Below, piece after piece: positions 50,085 through 61,100 of a DNA stretch of 64,000 nt; position 1 is the first letter of the stretch; each line of letters starts with the position of its first letter. The stretch spans positions 9,583,001 through 9,647,000 of the forward strand of contig NC_083515.1 in the NCBI RefSeq assembly GCF_032362555.1, written 5' to 3'. The translations under genes were made by a program, and so were the position numbers. The DNA comes from Amyelois transitella (lineage: Eukaryota > Arthropoda > Insecta > Lepidoptera > Pyralidae). Under the pieces are notes generated by a model that worked only from the letters and a program-made list of their open reading frames with translations, was not told the origin of the DNA and did not search any database.

Positions 50085-52955
50085 CTAATTATGTTCCATT
50101 TTCAAATGTTTAGCAACCGACGCCTTAGTACAAAATGTTGCCGCACATAAATCACATTCATAATCATCAAATTCAAGTTTTTTATGAATGTTGAAATGCT
50201 TTTGTCTCAATTGTTTAGAATAAAATTTCCTCGGACAATATTTGCAAGCCCATGCAGAATGTACCCCGTTTCTCCCTATGTGATCTTGCAACGATTTTTT
50301 CGTTGCAAAACGTTTGGTACAATAGTCGCATTCGTAAAGGTATTGATGGGCGTGCACGGTAAGAATATGTTTCTTTTGTTCAGACTTAGAGTAGAATTTC
50401 TTATCACAGATTTCACATTGCACTGTTTTTATACCAATGTGCCTTTTTCTGTGCGCTATCAATCCACTAGCGTCCGTGAAGCTCATGGGACATTCTTTAC
50501 ATTTATACCTCTTATCCCCAGTGTGGGTCCTAATATGTCTAGCAAATGCACTAGGATCTGCAAACGCCTTTTCACAATAGTCACATTTGTATGGCTTCTC
50601 TTTGGTATGAACACGCATATGAAGATTCACACTACATTTTGAAGATAACAGTTTCTTACATACAGGACATTCAAAAGTGGCGCCCTCGTGTCTCACTTTA
50701 TGTGTATTAAGAGCACCGGTTTGTGTGAAACATTTTCCACATATATCACATTTGTATGGTCTCTCCCCTGAATGAACAGTATTATGTTGTTTTATGGAAT
50801 GGTATGAATACGCTTTGTGGCATATCGGACATTGATACCTCGTATTACCGTCCACTACTATCTTTTCATACTTCACTCTAGTCAATACGTCGCTATTGCT
50901 GCATGTACTGTCGCGACGAATCTTTTTTCTTTTAGTTTTACTTTTATCTAATTTAACTGTCTTTGGTATGTATACTCCTAACTTTGTTTTGATTGCATCA
51001 CTCTCTTGTGTAACATATTCAGACTTGATGCAGAATTCTGATTTCTCTTTTTTCCCTGCATATTTCGTTTTTGGTTTCCAGACATTTCTTTCTTCATCTT
51101 CGTGGTGTACAAGTTTTTTATGGGCTACAAGATCAGTTTTCTGGCGGTAACCGATACCACAATGGCAGACATGAGGGTAAGGGACATGAACTGCAGCGTG
51201 GGCTCTCAAAGTGCTCTGGGCAACAAATTTCATATCACACTCATCACATTCAAATCTTTTGATGTAGTTACCATACTTCTCGTAGGAGAATTCTGTGTTC
51301 CTGAAATAAAACATTATTTGAATTATTGTTTCTCTTAACCTAGTTTAGTTTGAATCAGTGCTAGGAAAAGGTCTCTCCGATTCACTTTCCACCATGATGA
51401 GCAATTGGGGCGAAAGGTAATTAAAAGTCAGGTCAGGTTGTCAATCCAAATCAAATCAAAGCAAGCATTTAGTTGTATGGCTTAATGATTTCATTTGCCT
51501 TTAATTGCCTTTAATTAGTACAAAATAAATAGAGATAAAGAAAATATATGTAGATATATAGAATGAGAAACATCCTTTCTGTGATTGGTTGACAAACATA
51601 AAGGAAATTCAGGAAAGTGTACGAAACTTGCAAGGCCGATGAAATTTTGGCTAGACATCTGGAAAGATGTAATGCGAGCTAACAGAGTCAAATGCGATCC
51701 CAAAACTGGACAAAGAAGAGACAAAAAGTCAGTAAACGGACTCTAGGCCTCAAAGCATTGCTGTGGAGGGTGCAACCAGTGCAGTCAAGAGAGTTTGACA
51801 TACTCACACAATAGGCTTCGCGTGTTTAAGCACGTGTAGTCTGTAGTCCCTTTGTGTAGTATAGCAAAATAAACATTCTTTGCATTCGAATATCTTAATC
51901 CTCTTCAATACAACTTGCAGCGTCTGAGTCTGAAACATACATTCATACATACATATAGTCAGGTATATATCCCTTGCGGGGTAAACAGGCAGTCTTCAAA
52001 AGACTGATAGGCCACATTCAGCTGTTTGGCTTTATGATAGAATTAAAATTCAAATAGTGACAGGGTGCCAGCACAACGCCTAAAAGAAGAATTCCAAGTT
52101 TATATGCGAATCCCTTAGTCGCCTTTTATGACACTTTTATTTACTATCTACTTAGCTCAATAATAATAAAGCCTTTTATTTCCGAGAAACAAAATACAAT
52201 TCACAAACACAATATATTTATACCTATTATGAATAGAACATCTCTTTAACTTTTTCCGCTATTCTCTATCTGCTGCCACTCTTATTCATAGCAAATAAAG
52301 TATTATTAAACTTACATTTTCTATTAGCTGATTAGACTGGTTTTCCAGTTCCACAAAACGGTCAGCCTCTTGTAAATGATTATTTAATTTTTTATAGGCC
52401 TCCACATCCAACTTGAACAATTTGATGTAAGGATTCAATGACTGAAAAAGTTAAAAATAATTTATATCATATATGATAATAAATAACCAGAAATCACAGA
52501 GCAGGCAACAGCTTTCCACTTATTATGATCCTTGCATACTTCTTTTGCTTCATCCATCTTCATAATTCATCACACATTTTATGTAGCCTTGTCAGTTCAA
52601 ATTCAATATTTTTTTATTCATTACTATAGGATACTATATATCGCTTAATAATTGTCAAAACGTATGGTTTAACAACATTGGTTGATTGGTGTCTCTTCAA
52701 ACCATGACATTGGCAGAATCACCGAAAGTCCGGTGGAAGCCATAATATAGAAAAGAAAGAAAGAAACATTGGTTGACGGCAAATAAATTACTTAAAAACT
52801 AAGTTTACTGCCGCTTCCAAGGCGTCAGTGCAGAAGAAGCGGTAACAAACTGCACTGCAGCATTTTCTTCCATTTTCAATTACCATAACATAAACCTATG
52901 GAAGTTATATCGAGTTAAATAAATGTCTCACCTTAGGAACTGAATCTACCTCCAT
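50085..52955 (-). CDS. C2H2 zinc-finger protein (12 fingers)
   Basis: Four coding exons on the minus strand: 52955-52932 (MEVDSVPK), 52441-52316, 51929-51808 and 51300-50085. Total 495 residues with phases 0, 0, 2. Donors and acceptors are all GT-AG (CCTAAG|GTGAG, AAAAT|GTAAG, TTGT|GTGAG). About 12 C2H2 fingers follow a short alpha-helical N-terminus with no ZAD. The first finger (FECKECLFCYTT...HVLKH) lies in exon 3. Linkers of the TGEKPY type occur between several (HSGERPYKC, HTKEKPYKC, HTGDKRYKC), so it is probably a sequence-specific DNA-binding nuclear protein. A TTTTACAG acceptor 16 bases before the ATG (exon edge 52971) implies an upstream untranslated exon. It is divergent from APEH. 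The orthologue is not identified. Confidence 0.9.
51655..51745 (+). mobile_element. Possible retrotransposon C-terminal remnant
   Basis: In zinc-finger intron 3 the plus strand reads PMKFWLDIWKDVMRANRVK, a pattern like the conserved C-terminus of some RTE-type elements (a trimmed RP-x-x-RW...D form). Short and undated. Confidence 0.3.
51940..52135 (-). mobile_element. SINE (hairpin-head family) in zinc-finger intron 2
   Basis: cattcatacatacatatagt, tatcccttgcggggtaaaca, attcaaatagtgacagggtg and cgaatcccttagtcgccttt. Only ~10 bp from the acceptor side of exon 3 (51929). Confidence 0.85.
52500..52880 (-). mobile_element. RTE remnant and LINE J 3' UTR in zinc-finger intron 1
   Basis: 52503-52570 is a decayed RTE end (gctttccacttattatgatc, ttgcttcatcc). 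52595-52875 matches the LINE J 3' UTR: ttcaaattcaatatttt, cattactataggatactata, cttaaaaactaagtttactg and the CCGCTTC...GAAGCGG stem, interrupted by a ~75-bp unrelated insertion near 52690-52765. Confidence 0.7.
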
Positions 52956-52971
52956 TGTACTTTTGATTATT

Positions 52972-55138
52972 CTGTAAAAGAAAGAAAAAAACTGCATTGA
53001 CATAAATACCTATATATGTCACATTGAGGTTTAGAGGCCAAATAATAATGAAAACTATAACTTGTAGTACGGAATTTTTTATACCTACCTACTTCTATCA
53101 TTATATACAGGTTTTGAATTTCACTACTGTTTCAATATGTGTATATATGTATGGATTTAGCTATGCATACCTTTTTAGAATTACTTGAATTAGTATAATA
53201 ATTCTGCAATACTTTTTCTATGCCGTATTTCTTTATAGGATCAACAAACTCAATCAGAAGATCTGTTAGCCAAGTTGAACTTAATGGCTTTATTATGTAA
53301 ATTGAGATTCATATATCAGCCGATTGATAGACCCCTACAATGCGTGCTAGGAAGAACTATGCTTTGTGTTTGTTATTAGACCAACTTTAATACTAGAAAT
53401 AGTGCTTGCCTCAGTCAACCTTAATATTCATGGGAAGTATACAGTATAGCCCTATTCTAAAGCGCCATATGCCATAATACAACTTCTTCAGTGAGGGAAA
53501 ACAAAGTGATGTAAGCAGAGCTGAGTCAGCAGTCAAGCCATTAAAATCATTGGGACTTATGATGTACTTAGGTGATGATTATACAGAGCCAGTCTTTGTC
53601 AGGGATATAATGATATTAGTATCCGTTTTACGTTCACGTTCACGTATATGACATATTTTTAACATGCATATAAATCGGGGAATGTATACCCATAAAGACC
53701 TAACCTGGTTTATTTAGGTCCAAAAAGTTACTTCACGTAAACAAGAAAATAAACTGAACTTACTAATCTAATGGCTGACCACTATAATTTGCAATAATAA
53801 TAATAAACTTCATATTCATTCAAAGCACAAAACATATGCACGAGCGAGCGAGTGAATTTTCGTCTCAAAAATATCATGAAAATACATAAAATAAATATGC
53901 CTAAAATAAACTCGTTCTTCAATTCAACGGTTCTTTAGTAACCAATGGATGATCTGATGTGACATTGATTGTCCAAACCTAACAACAAAGTCAACCACAG
54001 AGAAAATGTTAAAAAATGTCAATGACAAACAATATGACATTTAGAAAAAAAAACATAAGCTGGCAGACAGAGTGCATTGTACCTACCTAAATAAGAAAAT
54101 TTTTGTTTACATATCACTTGTTTAAATATTTTTTATATTCTAGTGTAGTCGGCAGACGAAGTGTATATAATATTAAATTTCCGTATGTATCCACTTATTT
54201 TATGTTTAATTGGTAATTACATGTTTCTGTTTTCTGAGAATATTCATTCAATGATATACCGTACCGGAGTCTAGATAAAGAAATCTACTGTGCCTGCTTG
54301 AATTTCCTTATTTTTTTATCATTTTCTTGTCATAAATGGTCCTAATACAGTAGTAAATAGTGTATAAGCCGAAGTTATTATACTAGATACAATATAAATT
54401 TATACTAAGAAAATCTGTAAACTAAACTATCTACCGAAATTGATAGTTAAAATTATGTTGAACGTAACGAAACCACAATAAAATGTAAGGCTCATTCTCA
54501 CATTAATTATTATCAGTCAGTGATAAGAGCTGAAAATATTTTGAGGTTGTGGTTTGTATGTTTATACTTTGTTTCAACATATATTTAGTTATTACTTATA
54601 TCAGCTCTGAAACTACTTGTGCTGAATTCCATAGCCCCATTTTTGGTCCAATCGCCCAATAAATGATCCTCTTACAGAATTTCAGTTTAAAAAAATCTTT
54701 GAAACTAATCCTAGTTATGAAGAGTGCAATTTTCTTAAATGTTTACATACTTTACTCTTATTGTCAGTGTATACCAAATTTCAGCAGTTTTGGCTGGGAT
54801 TTAATAAATAATCAGTTCACTTCCATTTGAATGTACTGATTATATTCTTTAACTCACATCTATATCATTTGAAATTTAGTAAACACTGATAATAATAATA
54901 AAAAAATGTAGAAATACCTACTTAATAAAGGTTTTTCGAAACAAGTAAATTCAAAAGCAATAGCTTGTTTTATACTATCATCTTATCACTGTGAGATAAT
55001 TGTGTGCAAATATATTATTTGTATTTCTTTACTAGACTAGTCTGCTAACTACTATTACTTCAGTCATTTAATGTGCTAGACACATTGCCTAACTTTTGTT
55101 AATTCTTTCAAGTTTTAATCAGTATCTGAAATTCCAGG
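52972..55138. promoter_or_regulatory. Intergenic region between divergent zinc-finger and APEH genes
   Basis: About 2.2 kb that must hold both promoters and the untranslated first exons implied by acceptors at 52972-52973 and about 55137-55138. The stretch 53950-54080 (acaaagtcaaccacagagaa...gacaaacaatatgacattta) is a plausible core, but no TATA box or definite start was seen. No repeat is recognised in most of it. Confidence 0.35.
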
Positions 55139-55155
55139 TGGATTTGATCTAGAAA

Positions 55156-58100
55156 ATGTCATCACAGGTGTGTATATTTTATAACGATTTTAAATACATA
55201 CATACATATAATCACGTCTATATGCTTTGTGGAGAAGGCAGAGAATCGCGAAAATACTGATAGATCATGTTCAGCTGTTTGGCTTAATGATAAAGTCTAG
55301 AATCAAACAGTGACAGGTTGCTAGCCCATTGCCTAAAAATATAATAATTTTATTCTATTGATCCTGTAAGGAATGCATTACATACACAAATGTGTCATTA
55401 TCTCTTGGTAGGTTGGACAGAACTAATCACAATTCTCTTATGCCCACATTTGGCTTAATATTTGAAAAAAGATTCAGAGATATTGCCAGGATTACAGGAC
55501 ATCATCGAAGTAAAAATCTAAAGTTTTTTAAGACTTTGTGACAACATTAAAATATCTGTTATCTTTTCATGGATTAACAGTTTTACTTATTTATAATAAC
55601 TTAAAAGTTTTTTCAATTAATCATTAATTTTCAAAACTATTAAATTTTGTTCTTAAATCATAGATTAGAGTAAGTATAAATACATAAAGTGCTCATTTGT
55701 ACGAGTGTATTGTATCTGTTGCAGCTGGAGACCATAATTAATGCCTACAAGACCCTCGCTAAAATACCATCAGTGCTTAGTGGCAGGTTGACTAATAACG
55801 GCCATAGGGTGACCTCGAAATGGCAAGTTCGGAATCTGGACAAGGGCAAACCCACAAAGTACAACATAGAGTATTACCTTGACGACAATTTGAAGGTCAT
55901 CGGTCAGAGTTCCTTTGGCTCAGATGTCAGTAACGAGTAAGTTATATTTGATACAGCCAACTCTTTCTCACCTGTGCGTGTTCCTGGTTACACCTTCCAC
56001 AGAAGTATTTTGGGCCCGGGGTCCGCCATGCGACTTTTCTCTTTCCACTTAGTTCGGTTTCCGGCGTCCAGAGAGAATTTTTTTTTTTTTTTCTGCAGAT
56101 TGCTATCATCTATATCGCCTTCTGAGTCATACCGCGCAGTGATACGCGAGGAGAAGGACAAGAAAGATGTCAAGAAACAGTACCTTGAAGTGTGGAGTAA
56201 GAGTACATTGACGCACTCTATAGACCTCACCGCTGTGGATGTTCATGGTGACGTTTATGCTGATTGTAAGTGGTATTTCATGATTTTTATTATTATTAAA
56301 ACAATGCCGTGTGGTAACCGGCACTTTAGAATAGAACCACTCCATATCATTTACATGGATGTCGTAAATTCAAATAGTGACAGGTTGCTAGCCCATCGCC
56401 TAAAGGGCTAGCGACCTGTCACTATTTGAATTTCAATTCAATAGTAAAGCCGTGTTCATCTGTATACACGGCCTTCTATTCTTTACAAGACTGTTGGTTT
56501 TGAAGGGAAAGAACCATGACATGTAGGTTGTATCATGTATCATATATTTTAATAACTAATAGTGTTTTCACTATTGGTATAACATACATAGGTTCTAAAA
56601 TTCCCTCGTATACGAAACTTATGATCAAGCCATTGGTACCATGTAAGTCCATTCATTTTGCAGCCGAATTCGGGTGCCTCAACTGGTCTAGCGACGAGTC
56701 CGCGATCGTTTACATCGCCGAGAGGAAGTTGGCCAAAAGCGAGCCTTACATTCAGAGAAAAAATGAGGACAAATCCAAAACCGACGGCAGCGGCGAAGCT
56801 AAGGAGACGCCTAAGAAGGCATGTATTTAGTACTACATACATATATACATATAATCACGTCTATATCCCTTGCGTGGTAGACAGAGCCAACAGTCTTGAA
56901 AAGACTGATAGGCCACGTTCAGCTGTTTGGCTTTATGATGGAATTGAGATTCAAATAGTGACAGGTTGCTAGCCCATCGCCTAAAAGGAGAATCCCAAGT
57001 TTATAAGCCTATCCCTCAGTCGCCTTTTACGACATCCATGGGAACGAGATGGAGTGGTCTTATTCTTTTTTTTATTGGTGCCGGGAACCACACGGCACTA
57101 TTGAGTAGGTACTATAATCTGTAAAATGAGGAAAGATTAATACATCTTTGAGTCTTGAGACGTAGTGTCCCCTGCGTCCCTCTTCACAACCTGGATGCCA
57201 TTTATAAGTGCGCACGCGCGCCCTGAGTCTTCATCAGCGCTCACTAAGTAGCTCGCTATTCCCTGGCGGCTACCAGCTGGATCTCGTGTCTATACTTAGC
57301 TAATTTTTAATTTATCGTTTTACCTAAACTTCGCAGTGTTTTAAAGTTACGATTTTTGTAAAGTTAATCCTGTAACTGTAATATAATCACGTCTTTATTC
57401 CTTAAGGGGTAGACAAAGCCAACAGTCTCACAAAGTCTGAATGGCCACATTGAGATTCAAATAGTGACAAGTTTTGGAGCCATCGCCTAAAAGAAGAACT
57501 ACAAGTTTATTACCCTACCCCTTTGTCGCTTTTTACTACATCCATGGGAAAAAAGGGAATCCAATTCTATAGTGACGGGAACCACACGGCGCTCGGGGTT
57601 TAATTTGATAAGTTCTTTCTCATCAGGGCGAAGAGTTCATCTATCGTCAGGACTGGGGTGAACAGCTCGTGGGGAAGTACCTCTCTTCAATTGTTGTGTG
57701 CGAAGTGGATACGGAGAAGATTACTGTCATTGAGGGTCTGCCTCAGTCATGGTGCCCGGGGCAGGTGAGAAATATATCAATCAGTCAATCAATTTGACAA
57801 AATTATCTTATATTCATATAACATACATTTGAGTGAAGAAACTGAATGACTGACTGACATATCAATGCATAGCCTAAAGACTAATACAAAGTTAAGATTT
57901 CCCGAAATTTGTGCGTGAACCAGAACTGAAGGGATTTTTCGTTTAACGTGGGCGTAGTCGCTGGTGTCAATTATTTATAAAAAATTGTCATTGAGGACTG
58001 ACATACATTGTGATATTTTAATTGGTACAGTCAACCGCAGATTAAGCTGTCCTTAAAATGAGCGAGCTTCAAATGGCGAATTTCAAATGAGTTTGGGTAG

Positions 58101-61100
58101 GTTGTAGATTTTTTTTTATTGGTTTTCAAACAGTTTTACGTTATATTTATCATATACAGTTTAAAATTGAGATAGTAGATATTGTTGCCGTGAAATATAT
58201 ATATATATATATACATATATACTACAAATGTTACCGGGAATTCATACAAAGGATATAAATAATACTTTAAAAGGAGTGTAAATCTTGGATTGAATTTAAT
58301 AAATAAAGGTACAATTTCTTGGTCCTTCGAGCCGGATTAAGTACCGGCTTCTTGGTCATAAATAATTTACCCACTTCAAAATCTTTGTTATTTATTAGAA
58401 ATTGTGTATTAATATTACTATACTGAACATAATTATTCTTAAAATTTGTATGTATTTGTGATCTCACCATCATATTGTACGCCCAGGTGCGTTTCACCCC
58501 AGACGGGAAGAGCCTCGTCGGGGTGGCGTGGGAGACTGAACCCAGGAGGTTGGGACTCATCTTCTGCACCAACAGACCTTCTGTGATATTTAAAATTACG
58601 CTGGACGGCAGTTATAGTAAGTTTATTTTGATACACACACAAACACATATCATCACGTCTATATTCCTTGCGGGGTAGACAGAGCCAACAGTCTTGAAAA
58701 GACTGAAAAGCTGTTTGGCTTAATGATAGAATTGACATTCAAACAGTGACAGGTTGCTAGCCCATCGCCTAAAAGACGAATCCTAAGTTAAATAAACCAA
58801 TCCCTTAGTCGCCTTTTACCACATCCGTGGGAAATAGGAGTAGTCCTATTCTTTTTTCTATTGGTGCCGGGAACCACACGGCGTTTTGATTTTTATTTTT
58901 ATACAACTCCGCTTTTTACGAAATCTCGGCTTCAATATAAATCCAGGATCCATGGTCAAAAGCATACTCCGAGCTCCTCTCAAGAGTGGTGAGGATGCAA
59001 CCGGTACTAAAGCCAGGAGGTAAAAATATTTTTTTGTAGTTATAATAAAAAGCAGGTTGACTAAGCAGATATACAAGGAGAGTGTGGAGGGAAAGGTCGG
59101 AGTGGGAAGACCTAGACGAACGTATCTTGATCAAATTAAGGACGTCCTGGTAAAAGGTCAGGTCAAGAGTACCCGAAACCGCCGAGCTTGCATGAAGAGA
59201 GTTATGAATGCGGATGAAGCGAAGGAAGTATGCAGATATCGTGGCAAGTGGAATGAGGTAGTCTCTGCCTACCCCTCCGGGAAAGAGGCGTGATTTTATG
59301 TATGTATGTATAATAACATTCCCATTTTTTCAGGTATAATTTCTGAAGGCCACTCGGTGAGGTCACCCAAGTTCAACAGGAATGGTGACCTGTACTGGCT
59401 ACAGCGGACCAGTGGGGGGCCCCATCACGCTTGCCATGAGCTCAAGAGATATAATGGGGTGAATAGATATTATTTTATCAAAGTCTTAATGTTATGATAT
59501 AGACCATCACCAAAAAAATGTACCGCGTGGTTCTCGGTACCAATAGAAAAAAGAATAGGATCACTCAATCTCTTTTCCTTGGATGTCGTAAAAGGCGACT
59601 AGGGGATAGGCTTATATAAACTTGGGATTCTTCTTTTAGGCGACTGGCTAGCAACCTGTCACTATTTGAATCATTATGCCAAACAGCTGAACGTGGCCTA
59701 TCAGTCTTTTCAAGACTCTTTCAAGAAGTCTTTTTCAAGACTGTAGGCTCTGTCTACCCCGCAAGGGATATAGACGTGATGATATGTATGTATATGAAGC
59801 AAGCTTATATACATATCCCTTAGTCGCCTTTTACGGTATATATGGTATCGTTGAGTTAGTTAGTATCTTGATTTCCCTTCGAGGCTAACTCGATCTGTCT
59901 AATTAGCAGTTAGCACCGTATAGGTATATTTATTAATTGTTTATAATAAATATCGTGTAATAATAGTCCTAGTGCCGTGTGGTTCCCGGCACCATTACAA
60001 AAAAGAATAGGACCACTCCATCTCTTTCCCACGGATGTCGTAAAAGGCGACTAAGGGATAGGCTTATATAAACTTGGGATTCCTCTTTTAGGCGATGGGC
60101 TGGCAACCTGTCACTGTTTGAATCTCGATTCTATCACTGAGCCAAGCAGCTGGGCGTGGCCTATCAGTCTTTAAAAGACTGTAGGCTCTGTCTACCCCGC
60201 AAGGGATATAGACATTAGATAGATATAGTGATTATATGTAAGTATTTATGTATTTTTCATTTTAATTTCAGTCGCAAACCACAACGGTTATACCAATAGT
60301 GGACACCGATATGATTATATCAAACGGAATGTTCCACGGATTGTTCTGTCTATCGATGCCGAGCCGATGTTTTGCGAGCGATGGTCGTATTGTGATCACT
60401 ACGCCTCAGAAGAATGAAATAAGGAGTTATGTCGTTGAACCAGGTAAATCCTACTATCCTACTACTATTATAAAGGCGAAAGTTTGTATGGATGTTTGTT
60501 ACTCTTTCACGCAAAAACTACTGAACCGATTACCATGAAATTTGGTATGTAGGTAGCTGAAGACCCAGAATAACACATTGGCTACTTTTTATCCCAGAGT
60601 TCCCGCGGGATTGATAGAGTTTCCATGCGGACGAAGTCGCGGGCGGCCTCTAGTACATACATAAACATAACATAACATAAAATCACGCCTCTTTCCCGGA
60701 GGTGTAGGCAGAGACTACCTCTTTCCACTTGCCACGATCTCTGCATAATTCCTTCGCTTCATCCACATTCATAACTCTCTTCATGCAAGCTCGGCGGTTT
60801 CGGGTGCTTTTGACCTGACCCTTTACCAGGACGTCCTTAATTTGATCAAGATACGTATACATACATATAATCACGTCTGTGTCCCTTGCGGGGCAGACGG
60901 AGCCAACAGTTTACACACATACATATGGTCACGTCTATATCCCTTGCGGGGCAGACGGAGCCAACAGTTTACACACATACATATGGTCACGTCTATATCC
61001 CTTGCGGGGCAGACGGAGCCAACAGTTTACACACATACATATGGTCACGTCTATATCCCTTGCGGGGCAGACGGAGCCAACAGTTTACACACATACATAT

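Noticed and set aside
50184-50642. Plus-strand frame of 152 codons antisense to the zinc-finger exon
   Set aside because: It is a shadow of the repetitive zinc-finger coding sequence.
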